Source of the DNA: RFPW01 sp040401595
GTDB taxonomy: Bacteria > Pseudomonadota > Gammaproteobacteria > Burkholderiales > Burkholderiaceae_E
Direction of reading: 5' to 3'
Assembly: GCA_040401595.1 (NCBI GenBank)
Contig: JBBAOE010000007.1
Location: 62,001-126,000 of the forward strand
DNA length: 64,000 bases
Position numbers and translations under genes: made by a program. This document shows, piece by piece, positions 1 through 9,447 of this stretch (its first letter is position 1; each line of letters opens with the position of its first letter). The notes under the pieces were generated by a model. That model was given only the letters and a program-made list of their open reading frames with translations. It did no database searches and was not told where the DNA came from.

Positions 1-1
1 C

Positions 2-586
2 GATCTGTTCATTGACGCCCTGGCCACGCAACGAGATCGCTTTGCCGGCGCGGTGTCGAGTTCGCGCCGCAGCACAGAGCGTCTGCGTGCGCATGGCATT
101 GCGGTCATGGAGTTGGCTGAGCTGATTCAATCGGGGCTGCCAGCGCCGGTTTATGTGGACGGGGCCGATGAGATCGATCCCTTGCTGCAGATGATCAAGG
201 GGGGCGGTGGTGCGCTGACGCGCGAAAAAATCGTCGCAGCCGCCTTTGAACGCTTTGTGTGCATCGTCGATGCGAGCAAGGTGAAGCCGACCCTCGGCGC
301 GTTTGCATTGCCCGTCGATGTCATCCCGATGGCATCGGCATTGGTCGCCCGAGCGCTGGATGGACTCGGCGGCGCGGCTCGGGTGCGTGAGGGGTTCATC
401 ACCGACGACGGCAACCTCGTGCTCGATGTGGCGGGTTTGCGGATTGAGCCAGCGGATGCACGCGCGCTTGAAGCGCGAATCGATGCAATAGCCGGTGTTG
501 TCACGTGCGGATTGTTTGCGGCGCGGCCGGCCGACGTGGTGCTCATTTCCAGCCCCGAGGGCATTGAGCGGCGGGTCCGCTCCTGA
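2..586 (+). CDS. rpiA: Ribose-5-phosphate isomerase A, 5'-truncated by the window edge
   Basis: Interconverts ribose-5-phosphate and ribulose-5-phosphate in the non-oxidative pentose phosphate pathway (cytosolic). The frame is open from base 2, so the N-terminal part lies outside the window; about 194 residues are visible. The family signature is plain: VDGADEIDP, then IKGGGGALTREKIVA, which carry the active-site Asp pair, Lys and Glu known from E. coli RpiA. The C-terminal GVVTCGLFA and ADVVLIS strands also match. It ends at a TGA and converges on the PP2C-like gene, with a perfect 8-bp hairpin between them. Identity is secure; only the start is missing. Confidence 0.95.
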   Translation, partial: DLFIDALATQRDRFAGAVSSSRRSTERLRAHGIAVMELAELIQSGLPAPVYVDGADEIDPLLQMIKGGGGALTREKIVAAAFERFVCIVDASKVKPTLGAFALPVDVIPMASALVARALDGLGGAARVREGFITDDGNLVLDVAGLRIEPADARALEARIDAIAGVVTCGLFAARPADVVLISSPEGIERRVRS

Positions 587-601
587 AGATTCGGAACTTC
601 G

Positions 602-625
602 GCAGCGGTCCTTCAGAACCGCTGC
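602..625. terminator. Hairpin between convergent genes, terminator-like
   Basis: GCAGCGGT (602-609) and ACCGCTGC (618-625) form a perfect 8-bp stem with an 8-base loop, in the 40-bp space between the convergent rpiA and phosphatase genes. There is no T-tract on either side, so it is not a textbook intrinsic terminator. Its position suggests a 3'-end or termination role. Confidence 0.4.
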
Positions 626-626
626 G

Positions 627-1640
627 TCAGCCCATGCGCAGTCGCAGGACCGTCGCATCGTCATGGCGGGTGCCGCGCGGCGACTGCTGTCCGTTGTAGT
701 CAGCGTCTTCGGCCGCACGTACGCGGTGCAGCGCAGACCAAAGGTCGCCGTGTGCGAAGTCGCGAAGGGCATCGTCTGGCTCCTGTAATCCGAACAGCGC
801 ATGGCCGCGGGCAGCGCCATCCGAGAGCAGAACGATCCGATCACCCGGCATCAGTGGGATCGTCGCGCTGAGCGCGTTGCCGGGTAAGAATGGTTCGGGG
901 GCCAGAACCTGATAGGTCGCCGGGCGGTTCCGGTTCTCACGCTCGACCGTGACCGCTGCGGCCAGGGCCTCGCGAAAGCGGGCCGACTCGTAGCCAGCAC
1001 CTTCGCGCAGGACGCCCAGTACATCGCGATAAAGATCAGAACAATACTGGGTATGGCGATTATCGCGGACGGTTCGTACCTGGCCGTTTCGACTGACGAT
1101 GGCGAGATCGGAGTCGCCGGCCATACGAACCTCCAGTTCAGCCCCAGGCACGTCATGTCCCTCCCGCTCGGCTGCGATTTCGCCTGGAGACGCAGCCATC
1201 CGATCCGGCGTCTGGTCCGTCAGACATAAGTGCATCCGCACCAGTACCAGCGTGCTGCTGGGCCACCAGGACGGATGGTCGCGCATTTCCCGCGGCGCCA
1301 GATCGGCAAAACAATCAGCCGCAAACCGCGTCGCTTGAGCGATCAGGGTGTCGAGCGAGACTGCCGGATTGAGCGCGAGTTGACTCAGGAACGAGGCTTG
1401 GATCGTTTCTGCGAACCATCCGGAATCACAGACCCCTTCGGGCGCGATGACGCCGGTGGCGCCATCCATCAGCCACCAGGTCCGGTCAAGACCGCCAGTG
1501 ACATCTTCGCAGCGGTTTCGCCCGGGTTTGGGCACGCGCAGCGACTCCGCATGGATCGGGATGGCTGGCATCTTGGCTGTGAATCCGCCGTTGCCCGTTA
1601 TGCGGGACATGGGCTTGCTTTGCGCGTCACCATCGCGCAT
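627..1640 (-). CDS. PP2C-family serine/threonine phosphatase-like protein
   Basis: A protein of up to 337 residues with the metal-binding landmarks of PP2C phosphatases: RCEDVTGG near residue 42, DGATGV near 57, LLSDGAARG near 270 and a terminal DDATVLRL. These acidic residues bind the Mn/Mg pair that hydrolyses phospho-Ser/Thr in this family. No membrane segment or extra sensor domain is visible. The start is uncertain: ATGs at 1640, 1610 and 1571 are all in frame, and the domain proper begins just after 1571. It lies 51 bp downstream of yggX on the same strand. No partner kinase is encoded nearby, so the substrate is unknown. Confidence 0.75.
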   Translation of the reverse strand: MRDGDAQSKPMSRITGNGGFTAKMPAIPIHAESLRVPKPGRNRCEDVTGGLDRTWWLMDGATGVIAPEGVCDSGWFAETIQASFLSQLALNPAVSLDTLIAQATRFAADCFADLAPREMRDHPSWWPSSTLVLVRMHLCLTDQTPDRMAASPGEIAAEREGHDVPGAELEVRMAGDSDLAIVSRNGQVRTVRDNRHTQYCSDLYRDVLGVLREGAGYESARFREALAAAVTVERENRNRPATYQVLAPEPFLPGNALSATIPLMPGDRIVLLSDGAARGHALFGLQEPDDALRDFAHGDLWSALHRVRAAEDADYNGQQSPRGTRHDDATVLRLRMG

Positions 1641-1691
1641 CCGATCGCGGGTGTCGACCGGCCTGGAGCAGTGGGGGGAGGCGTGAGGGTG

Positions 1692-1964
1692 TCAGGCACT
1701 TGGCGGGACGTAGCCCATGGGTTTATCACCGCCATCGCCGAAAAACCAGGCTTCCATCTGTGTGGCGAGGTACTTGCGCGCACGCGCATCGGCCAGGCTC
1801 AGGCGGTTCTCGTTGACCAGCATGGTCTGGTGCTTGAGCCAGGCTTGCCAGGCTTCGCGTGAAACCTGTTCATAAATTTTCTTGCCCAGTTCGCCTGGAT
1901 AGGGCGGGAAGTCGAGACCATCGGCTTCCTGATTCAGTTTGATGCAATGGACGGTGCGTGCCAT
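1692..1964 (-). CDS. yggX: Probable Fe(2+)-trafficking protein
   Basis: A 90-residue protein of the YggX family, thought to protect Fe-S clusters against oxidation and to take part in labile-iron handling in the cytosol. The N-terminus MARTVHCIKL has the single conserved Cys at position 7. It is followed by the family pattern FPPYPGELGKKIYEQVS, a Trp-rich core (AWQAWLKHQTMLVNENRL) and a conserved YVPP end. Length is normal for the family. It follows argA with an 88-bp gap on the same strand, a pairing common in betaproteobacteria. Confidence 0.95.
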   Translation of the reverse strand: MARTVHCIKLNQEADGLDFPPYPGELGKKIYEQVSREAWQAWLKHQTMLVNENRLSLADARARKYLATQMEAWFFGDGGDKPMGYVPPSA

Positions 1965-2052
1965 GGACAGTGTCCTCTAGGGGGCTTGGGTTGTTGGGAT
2001 CGGGGGCTTTGCGGCCTTGGGGCTCCGGGCGCGATCATGGGGGTTCAGGGCC

Positions 2053-3384
2053 TCAGAGTTGCTTGATGAACACCTGGCTCATACGCTGCCAGTTATAGAG
2101 TTTCTTGCGCTCGCTTGGTAGGGATTCGACGTCTGTCTGAACGAAGCCGCGTTTTAAAAACCAGTGTTGCGCACGGGTCGTCAGAACGAAGAGGCGTTCA
2201 AGCCCGGCCGCGCGGGCACGTTGCTCGACGCGCTTGAGCAGGCGCTCTCCGTCCCCTTGATTCTGCACGGTTCGCGACACGGCCAGACATGCCATCTCGC
2301 CGATCCGCTCGTTGGTGAAGGGATACAAGGCTGCGCAACCGAAGATCACCCCGTCATGTTCGACGACGGTGAAGTTGCCGATTTCACGCTCGATGAGGGC
2401 CCGGTCGCGCCGGACCAGCGTACCGTCTTCTTCGAGTGGACGTAAGAGGGCCAGCAGTCCGCCAACGTCTTCGGGTGTTGCCTCGCGCACGAGGTCCAGC
2501 GTTTCTTCGACGAGCATCGTTCCGACCCCGTCGTGCAAGAAGAGTTCCAGCAGCAGGCTGCCATCGACGTCAAAGGGAACCAAATGGGCCCGCGCTACGC
2601 CGTTCTGACAGGCGCGCAGCATATGCTTCAGGGTGAACTTCGAGTCACGGGCAAGATAGTCCCGGGCCAGTATGGCCTCGGCGTCAGCCTCTGAAATTTC
2701 GCGCAGCAGTGATCCGTCTTCGGCAGGGATACCCGGTTCCTTGTCGATGAAGATGATTTTCTCAGCATCGAGTGCGACCGCGGTCGCGACTGCGACGTCT
2801 TCCATCGTCAGGTTCAGCGCCTCGCCGGTCGGTGAATACCCCAGGGGCGAAAGTGAGACGATGCCGCCAGCATTCAGCATGAACCGAATCGTTTCTGTAT
2901 CGACCTTGCGCACCAGGCCCGTCTGCGCATAGTCGATCCCGTCGATCACGCCCAATGGGCGGGCGACAACCAGATTACCCGACACGACCCGCACGGCAGA
3001 ATGGGCCATTGGGGTGTTGGGCAAGCCCTGGGAGAACGCTGCTTCGAGGTCGAGACGAATTTCGCCCGAGGCCTCTTTGAGGCATTCCAGTGCGACGGAG
3101 TCCGTGATCCGGATACCGGTGGGACCAAACTGGGCCGGGGCACCACGCAGGCGAAGCTGCTCTTCGACCTGCGGGCGCGCGCCATGAACAACAACGATGC
3201 GCATCCCCATCGCTGCGAGCAGTGAGATGTCATGCACGAGCGCATTGAGCCCGCCGGCGATCACAAGTTCGCCCGGGAAGGCGACCACGAAGGTTTTGCC
3301 CCGAAATGCGTGGATATACGGGGCGACGCTGCGTAACCATGCAACGAAGGGGCCCGGATCGGCGGGAGATGGCAGGGTGCTCAT
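2053..3384 (-). CDS. argA: Amino-acid N-acetyltransferase (N-acetylglutamate synthase)
   Basis: Acetylates glutamate with acetyl-CoA, the first step of arginine biosynthesis. The protein has 443 residues, close to E. coli ArgA. The N-terminal amino-acid-kinase-like fold (about 1-290) includes FVVAFPGELVIAGGL and VVVHGARPQVEEQL, where arginine feedback normally acts. The C-terminal GNAT domain (about 300-443) has CLAVSRTVQNQGDGERLL as acetyl-CoA binding loop. The ATG at 3384 fits the domain start and abuts the divergent hrpA gene. yggX follows downstream. Confidence 0.95.
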   Translation of the reverse strand: MSTLPSPADPGPFVAWLRSVAPYIHAFRGKTFVVAFPGELVIAGGLNALVHDISLLAAMGMRIVVVHGARPQVEEQLRLRGAPAQFGPTGIRITDSVALECLKEASGEIRLDLEAAFSQGLPNTPMAHSAVRVVSGNLVVARPLGVIDGIDYAQTGLVRKVDTETIRFMLNAGGIVSLSPLGYSPTGEALNLTMEDVAVATAVALDAEKIIFIDKEPGIPAEDGSLLREISEADAEAILARDYLARDSKFTLKHMLRACQNGVARAHLVPFDVDGSLLLELFLHDGVGTMLVEETLDLVREATPEDVGGLLALLRPLEEDGTLVRRDRALIEREIGNFTVVEHDGVIFGCAALYPFTNERIGEMACLAVSRTVQNQGDGERLLKRVEQRARAAGLERLFVLTTRAQHWFLKRGFVQTDVESLPSERKKLYNWQRMSQVFIKQL

Positions 3385-6300
3385 GGCGCCTCAAGGTTCA
3401 TGGGGTCCGATTATAATTGGCCTCTTGATTGCACCCGTTCGCCCCCGCCGTTCCGAGCCGCGCATTGCCCGCCGGCTTGCACCCCAGCTTGCGCCACTGC
3501 CGCCGCTCGTGTTCCCCGAGGCGTTGCCGGTGAGTTTGCGCCGTGAGGAGATCGCTCGGGCGATTCGCGAACATCCGGTCGTGATCGTGGCTGGCGAAAC
3601 CGGTTCAGGGAAAACCACGCAATTGCCGAAGATCTGCGTCCTGGCGGGACGCGGTCAAACGGGACGCATCGGCCACACGCAGCCCAGGCGCATTGCAGCG
3701 GTGACCGTTGCTCAACGGATTGCTGAAGAACTGTCGTCGCCACCGGGGGAGCACGTTGGCTACAAGGTCCGGTTTCAGGACCGGCTGCAGCCCGGTGCGA
3801 CGATCAAATTGATGACCGATGGGATCCTTCTGGCAGAAACGCAGGGCGATCCCTGGCTGCGCGAATATGACACGATCATTGTCGATGAGGCCCACGAACG
3901 CAGTCTCAATATCGATTTTCTGCTGGGCTATCTGAAGGGGCTGGTGGGCCGGCGCAGCGATTTCCGACTCATCATTACATCGGCAACCATCGATGCGCAG
4001 CGCTTCGCCGAGCACTTCGGAATGCCCGGGCGACCCGCACCCGTGATCGAGGTATCTGGACGTCTCTTCCCAGTGGAGATTCGCTGGCGTGCGCCGCAGG
4101 CGATCGCGGCACAGCGCCGGCAATCTGCGCCGGGTGGTCTCAAGACCGGTGCAGCGGCCGCCGTCCGCACAGGTGCGGATGAAGAGCCGGTTGACCTGCC
4201 CGAGTCCATTGGTCATGCCATCGATGAAGTTTGGCGCGAGCGCCCAGGCGATGTTCTGGTGTTCCTGCCCGGTGAGCGCGAGATTCGGGAGGTTGAAACC
4301 TATCTGCGACGACACCCACCTGGGCCCCCTGCGCAGCGCGAGGCGATGGAGGTTCTGCCGCTATTCTCGCGTCTTGCCGCAGGCGACCAGATGAAAGTGT
4401 TCGGCGCTGGCGCAAGCACGGGGCGGCGCATTGTGCTGGCCACCAATGTTGCGGAAACCTCGGTCACTGTCCCCGGTATTCGCTATGTGATTGACCCCGG
4501 CCAGGCCCGGGTCAAACGCTATCGCTATCGCGGCAAGGTCGAGCAGTTGCAGATCGAACCGGTCTCACGAGCTTCGGCCAATCAGCGTGCCGGTCGCTGC
4601 GGTCGGGTCGCCGATGGGGTTTGCGTTCGACTCTATGACGCCGAGGATTTCGAGCGTCGGCCGGCATTTACCGACCCCGAGATTCTGCGCTCGTCGCTGG
4701 CCAGTGTGATTCTGCGCATGATGGCGCTGGGACTGGCCGATGGCGTGGATGCGGTCGAGGCGTTCCCGTTTCTGGATTCACCGCCGCGGCGCGCGATCGT
4801 CGATGGGCAGGCTCTGCTCCTTGAACTCGGCGCGCTCGACGAGGCGGGGCGATTGACCGAGATGGGCCGAACGATCGCCCGACTACCCCTTGATCCGCGT
4901 ATTGCCCGGATGCTGCTCGCCGCACGCGCGATGGGTGCCCTGCGCGAGGTCCTGATCGTCGCGAGTGCGCTCTCGGTTCAGGACCCGCGAGAACGCCCGG
5001 CCGAGGCGGCTCAGGCCGCTGATGAGGCGCAAAAACAATTCGCCGATGAGCGCAGTGATTTCGTCGCCTGGATCAAGCTCTGGGACTGGATCCGCAGCCT
5101 CTCGAACGAGCCCGCGGTGCAGTCGGCACATCCGAACCCACACGCGGGTCCTGCAGCTGGCGGGCGCCTCAGTCAGCGTAAGCGCGAGCAACTCCTGCGC
5201 GCCAAATTTCTGAATCCAAGGCGTGTGCGCGAATGGATGGATATTCATCAGCAGCTCCAGAGCGCGGTGGCTGATCTCGGTTGGCAGGAAAATAGTGCGC
5301 CGGCGTCGTATCAGGCGCTTCACGAAGCACTGCTTGCGGGCCTGCTGGGTAACGTCGGCAACAAGGCGAGCGAAGAGGCGCATTACCAGGGGACGCATGC
5401 GGTCCGGTTCTGGCCACATCCCTCGACGGGTATCAAGAAGGGCGCGAAGTGGCTGATGGCTGCCGAGCTGGTCGATACGACCCGCCTGTATGCCCGCGGT
5501 CTGGCCCGGATTGAACCCGAATGGGTTGAGCGTATCGGCGCGCATCTCATCCGCAAGCAGTGGAGCGAGCCGCATTGGGAGAAAAAAGCCGGTCAGGCCA
5601 TGGCTGCTGAACGGGCGACGCTCTATGGCCTGATCATCTACGCCGGCCGCAGGGTCCCGTTTGGGCAGCGTGATCCGCAACTGGCGAGGGAACTTCTCAT
5701 CCGCGAGGGGCTGGTGGCCGGGGACTGGGATAGCCGGCTTCCCTTCATGCTGCACAATCAGCGCCTCGTCGCCGAGATCGAGCAACTCGAACACCGCATG
5801 CGTCGCCCAGACCTGCTGGTCGACGAGCACCGGTTATTCAGCTATTACGACGCCCGCATTCCGCCATCGGTCGTGTCGGGACAGGGGCTGGAGCACTGGT
5901 GGCGCGAGGCCTCTCGCGCGGATCCCCAAATCCTGCATCTGAGCCGCGACTTTCTGTTGCGCCGCGAAGCGGGGGAGGCTGCCGACGAGGCGGCCGATGA
6001 TCAGCGCTTCCCGCGCACGCTCGCGATGCGCGGGGCGCACTTTTCGCTCTCCTATCTGTTCGAGCCGGGGAACCCGCGCGATGGTGTCACGCTGAGCGTC
6101 CCGCTCGCCATGCTGGCCCAGGTCGACTCGGTGCGCGTCGATTGGCTCGTTCCTGGCCTCTTGCGTGACAAGGTTCTGGCCCTTCTGAAGTCCTTGCCAC
6201 CCCGGATTCGCCATCGCTGTCAGCCGCTGGTGGAAACCGCGGATGCCTTTCTGCAAACCCTGCCAATGGAGGGATTGGCACCGGATATGGCTCTGATCGA

Positions 6301-7555
6301 TGCGCTTGCCGAGCTGGTACGCGAGCGGACAGGCCTGCGCCCCAGGGCCGATGACTTCCGGCTAGAAACCTTGCCCGCGCATCTGCTGATGAATTACGCC
6401 CTGGTGGATCCGCATGGGCGTGAGCTGGGTGTTGGGCGCAGCCTGGCGCAACTCCGGGCGGATCACGGTCGCGATGCGCAGAGCGCGTTGCGCGAAGCCT
6501 TTGCGGCAGCCTCCAAGAAGGCTACGCAGGGGCAACCGGCTCTCCAGACCAAGGCTGAGGCCGAGGCATCGCCAGCGCATGGCAAACACGCTGAATTGAC
6601 GCCAGCGCCTTGTACGTCGTCAGGCACTGCGCGGTCGATGGTACGAGCCGCTGTCGAGCCGGCCCCAGCGGTACCGCTCGCTGAATCCGATCTGGCGCTG
6701 GCCGGGTCGGAACCGCAAACGTCCTGGACCTTTGGTTCCCTGCCCGAGTTGCTGGAACTGCGCCGACAAGGCCAGACCCTCATCGGGTTTCCTGGCCTGG
6801 TTGACCGCGGGGGTGGGGTCACGATCGAATTGTTTGATGACCCCGAAGTGGCGCATCGCACCCACTGTGGCGGCGTGGCCCGGCTCGCATCGATCGCGTT
6901 ACGCGAACCCTTGAAAGCGCTTGAGCGGGCCATTCCCGATTTGCCTCGCCTGGCCATGGCCTGGATGCCATTTGGATCGGCTGATGAGCTGCGCGCAGAG
7001 CTGCAGGCCGGAGCACTCGCGCGCACGGTATTGAGCGAGGCACCGCCCATGGATGCCGATACATTCGAGCGCCGGGTGATCGACGCACGCCCGAGGATCA
7101 GTCTCATCGGCCAGGCATTTGCCCGTGAGGTCGCGGCTATCCTGCACGAGCATCAGGCATTGTTGCGTAAACTGCCGTCGGTCAAGTCGAATCCAGCGGT
7201 GGCGGCCGATCTGGAACGTCAATTGGCTGACTTGTTGCCCCGGCGTTGGCCGACCGTGACGCCGTCGGATCGATTGGGCCATCTGGCGCGTTATTTGAAA
7301 GCTATTGGACTCAGGCTGGACAAACTGCGTGCTGATCCGGCCCGCGATACGATGAAGAGCGCAGAAATCCTGCCGCTGCTGCAAAATCTGCGTCGTGCGC
7401 AGGCGGCGCGGCGTGGTGTGGCGGATGCTCGACTGGAGGAGTACCGCTGGCTGCTCGAGGAACTGCGGGTTTCGTTATATGCGCAGGAACTGCGTGCCGC
7501 CGTTCCGGTATCCGTCAAGCGTTTGCAGAAGATCTGGGAGTCCATCGGGACATGA
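3383..7555 (+). CDS. hrpA: ATP-dependent RNA helicase HrpA (DEAH box)
   Basis: A large DEAH/RHA-type helicase, linked in E. coli to mRNA processing and rescue of stalled ribosomes. About 1,390 residues from ATG 3383. Seen in order: Walker A GETGSGKTTQLPK, motif Ia HTQPRRIAA, DEAH within IVDEAHERS, SATI, motif VI QRAGRCGR, then the HA2/OB region and a long HrpA-specific C-terminal half (DUF3418-like). The start is doubtful. ATG 3383 overlaps the argA start, but a TATAAT sits at 3412-3417, so a start at TTG 3425 or GTG 3509 is possible; homology begins near VFPEALPVS. The stop overlaps the next start (ATGA). Confidence 0.93.
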   Translation: MAPQGSWGPIIIGLLIAPVRPRRSEPRIARRLAPQLAPLPPLVFPEALPVSLRREEIARAIREHPVVIVAGETGSGKTTQLPKICVLAGRGQTGRIGHTQPRRIAAVTVAQRIAEELSSPPGEHVGYKVRFQDRLQPGATIKLMTDGILLAETQGDPWLREYDTIIVDEAHERSLNIDFLLGYLKGLVGRRSDFRLIITSATIDAQRFAEHFGMPGRPAPVIEVSGRLFPVEIRWRAPQAIAAQRRQSAPGGLKTGAAAAVRTGADEEPVDLPESIGHAIDEVWRERPGDVLVFLPGEREIREVETYLRRHPPGPPAQREAMEVLPLFSRLAAGDQMKVFGAGASTGRRIVLATNVAETSVTVPGIRYVIDPGQARVKRYRYRGKVEQLQIEPVSRASANQRAGRCGRVADGVCVRLYDAEDFERRPAFTDPEILRSSLASVILRMMALGLADGVDAVEAFPFLDSPPRRAIVDGQALLLELGALDEAGRLTEMGRTIARLPLDPRIARMLLAARAMGALREVLIVASALSVQDPRERPAEAAQAADEAQKQFADERSDFVAWIKLWDWIRSLSNEPAVQSAHPNPHAGPAAGGRLSQRKREQLLRAKFLNPRRVREWMDIHQQLQSAVADLGWQENSAPASYQALHEALLAGLLGNVGNKASEEAHYQGTHAVRFWPHPSTGIKKGAKWLMAAELVDTTRLYARGLARIEPEWVERIGAHLIRKQWSEPHWEKKAGQAMAAERATLYGLIIYAGRRVPFGQRDPQLARELLIREGLVAGDWDSRLPFMLHNQRLVAEIEQLEHRMRRPDLLVDEHRLFSYYDARIPPSVVSGQGLEHWWREASRADPQILHLSRDFLLRREAGEAADEAADDQRFPRTLAMRGAHFSLSYLFEPGNPRDGVTLSVPLAMLAQVDSVRVDWLVPGLLRDKVLALLKSLPPRIRHRCQPLVETADAFLQTLPMEGLAPDMALIDALAELVRERTGLRPRADDFRLETLPAHLLMNYALVDPHGRELGVGRSLAQLRADHGRDAQSALREAFAAASKKATQGQPALQTKAEAEASPAHGKHAELTPAPCTSSGTARSMVRAAVEPAPAVPLAESDLALAGSEPQTSWTFGSLPELLELRRQGQTLIGFPGLVDRGGGVTIELFDDPEVAHRTHCGGVARLASIALREPLKALERAIPDLPRLAMAWMPFGSADELRAELQAGALARTVLSEAPPMDADTFERRVIDARPRISLIGQAFAREVAAILHEHQALLRKLPSVKSNPAVAADLERQLADLLPRRWPTVTPSDRLGHLARYLKAIGLRLDKLRADPARDTMKSAEILPLLQNLRRAQAARRGVADARLEEYRWLLEELRVSLYAQELRAAVPVSVKRLQKIWESIGT
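3412..3417 (+). promoter_or_regulatory. hrpA: Consensus -10 hexamer TATAAT upstream of the helicase domain
   Basis: A perfect TATAAT lies at 3412-3417 between the divergent argA and hrpA genes. No good -35 element is visible 17 bp upstream. If used, transcription would start near 3424, downstream of ATG 3383, favouring a shorter hrpA product from TTG 3425 or GTG 3509. Confidence 0.35.
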
Positions 7556-8625
7556 ACCAACATCGTTCGAGTGAGCAAGCCGTTCCGCAGCAGCGGTGCG
7601 ATGCCCCGTCCCCTCGGGAAATGGTTCCTGCTCGCCGGAAGTTTCTGGGCGGCGTGGGCGCAACCGCACTGGCTGGATCCGCGGGCCTGCTCGGGCTGGC
7701 AAGCCAGGCCCAGTCAGGCCCCCCTCCCGTGACCTTCGTGCTGAACTCTGCTGATGCCAATCTTTCGCTCATTGACCAGCGATCGTTTACTGAGTCGACG
7801 CGGCTCGACGTCGGCAAGGAGCCGCATCACCTCTTCCCGACCCCGGATGATCGCTCCCTGATCGTTGCCAATGCCGGCAGCAACACCCTGTCTTTCTTTG
7901 ATCCCGCAACGGCTGAGTTGCAGGGTGTCATGCGGGGAATCGACGATCCCTACCAACTGGGTTTTTCGCCCGACCAGCGCTGGTTCGGGGTGGCGGCACT
8001 GCGACTTGACCGGATTGATCTCTACCGTCACGAGGGCAACAGTCTTGCGCTTGCGGCCCGCTTGCCGGCCCCACGGGCGCCGAGTCATCTGGTCTGGTCC
8101 CAGGACAGTCGCTGGATGTTCGTGACCTTGCAGGACAGCGACGAGATTTGCGCTGTTGATACCCAGACGATGCAGATTGCGTGGCGGATGGGTTGTGGTC
8201 GTCAACCCGCGGGGATCTGGATTTCGCCCGATGGTGGCACCCTGTTTGTCGGGGTCATGGGCGAGAACTATGTCAACGCAATTGACTGGCGTGCCCGTCG
8301 TTCCGTACGCCGCATCATGACCGGTGATGGTGCGCATAATTTCCGTCCGTATGGGGATCGCCGCCACTTGTTCGTCTCCAATCGGGTTGCGAACACGGTG
8401 ACAATCGTGGATATGCTGTCCATGAGCCTTGCGGGCGATATTCCGGTGCCGAGTGGCCCGGATTGCATGGAGATGGCGGCTGATGGGCGAACGCTCTGGG
8501 TTACCCAGCGGTGGGCCCGCTCGGTCGCGATCATTGATCTGGCCGAGCGCCGCGTGGTGCGGTCGATCAATGTCGGGCGCTCGCCGCATGGTCTTTACAT
8601 GCGTAATCGGGCCCCCTGGGTCTGA
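7552..8625 (+). CDS. YVTN/YncE-family beta-propeller protein with Tat-like signal
   Basis: A 357-residue secreted protein. Residues 27-55 look like a Tat signal: ARRKFLGG, then an Ala/Gly/Leu-rich stretch ending SQAQS. The mature part is a run of 40-45-residue beta-propeller repeats of YVTN type, for example SLIVANAGSNTLSFFDP, GTLFVGVMGENYVNAIDW and HLFVSNRVANTVTIVD. Such propellers usually mediate binding in the periplasm; no catalytic motif is seen. An alternative ATG at 7621 would give a tighter signal peptide. It overlaps hrpA by ATGA and the deacetylase gene downstream by one base, so translation is probably coupled. Confidence 0.8.
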   Translation: MNQHRSSEQAVPQQRCDAPSPREMVPARRKFLGGVGATALAGSAGLLGLASQAQSGPPPVTFVLNSADANLSLIDQRSFTESTRLDVGKEPHHLFPTPDDRSLIVANAGSNTLSFFDPATAELQGVMRGIDDPYQLGFSPDQRWFGVAALRLDRIDLYRHEGNSLALAARLPAPRAPSHLVWSQDSRWMFVTLQDSDEICAVDTQTMQIAWRMGCGRQPAGIWISPDGGTLFVGVMGENYVNAIDWRARRSVRRIMTGDGAHNFRPYGDRRHLFVSNRVANTVTIVDMLSMSLAGDIPVPSGPDCMEMAADGRTLWVTQRWARSVAIIDLAERRVVRSINVGRSPHGLYMRNRAPWV

Positions 8626-9437
8626 TGCGCAGGATGTGGTCCGCGATCGCTGCGATCGGCGCTGGCCTGGTGGGTATGCTGCCCACCGCCTGGTCGGCGG
8701 CGAGCTCAGCGGTTCCTGCCAACCTGCAGACGATTCAAGGCGCGCCGTTGGCTGGATGTCAGGGTACGGTCTACCTGACACTGGACACGGGCACGATGCG
8801 ACACGCGGAGTTGATCGCCGCCCTGTTGGAGCGCCAGGCGGTCAAGGCGACATTTTTTCTTGCCAACGAGACGACATCGCAGGGCGGAGCAGCGCTCGAT
8901 GAACGCTGGGCGCCGTTCTGGCGTGACCTGGTCGCGCAGGGCCATGCCTTTGGGTCGCATACCTGGCGGCATGGCCGCTTCATCGGCGATATGCCGGCGC
9001 CCAAAGGGGCCGTCCGATACCGGCCCCAGGTGGGTGAAGAGGCAGGGCAGACGCTGCTGTTCGAGCCACAGGCCGTGTGTCAGGAGATCGAGCGGGTCAA
9101 TCAGCGCTTTCGGGAAATGACCGGGCGCGCCCTGGATCCCTGGTGGCGGGCGCCCGGAGGGATCGTCACCCCCAATACCCTGCGCGCGGCGCAGGCCTGT
9201 GGTTGGACCCACGCCGGTTGGGCCCCAGCGGGTTTTCTGGGGGATGAGTTACCGTCTGAACAGGTTTCCAATCAGACACTGGTCCAGCGTGCTGTGACCG
9301 GGGTTCGTGATGGCGATATCCTGATGGCGCATCTCGGGATCCGTTCGCGACGGGATCCGTTTGCGCCAGCGCTTGAGTCTCTGATCGTCGGGCTGAAGGC
9401 GCGCGGTTTCTGTTTTTCAACCCTGCCACGGTCGTGA
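8625..9437 (+). CDS. Polysaccharide deacetylase family protein (divergent NodB domain)
   Basis: A 270-residue secreted protein with an N-terminal signal peptide ending near WSAASSA. The NodB homology fold is recognisable: motif 2 as HTWRH (in FGSHTWRHGRF), motif 3 as WRAPGG, and a late DGDILMAHLG supplying the last His. Motif 1, normally TFDDG, reads TLDTG, so the second, metal-binding Asp is replaced by Thr. The family removes N- or O-acetyl groups from peptidoglycan, chitin-like or exopolysaccharide chains. With this change, activity cannot be assumed. It is coupled to the propeller gene upstream, which may help bind the glycan or the enzyme. Confidence 0.82.
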   Translation: MRRMWSAIAAIGAGLVGMLPTAWSAASSAVPANLQTIQGAPLAGCQGTVYLTLDTGTMRHAELIAALLERQAVKATFFLANETTSQGGAALDERWAPFWRDLVAQGHAFGSHTWRHGRFIGDMPAPKGAVRYRPQVGEEAGQTLLFEPQAVCQEIERVNQRFREMTGRALDPWWRAPGGIVTPNTLRAAQACGWTHAGWAPAGFLGDELPSEQVSNQTLVQRAVTGVRDGDILMAHLGIRSRRDPFAPALESLIVGLKARGFCFSTLPRS

Positions 9438-9447
9438 CCCGTACACC

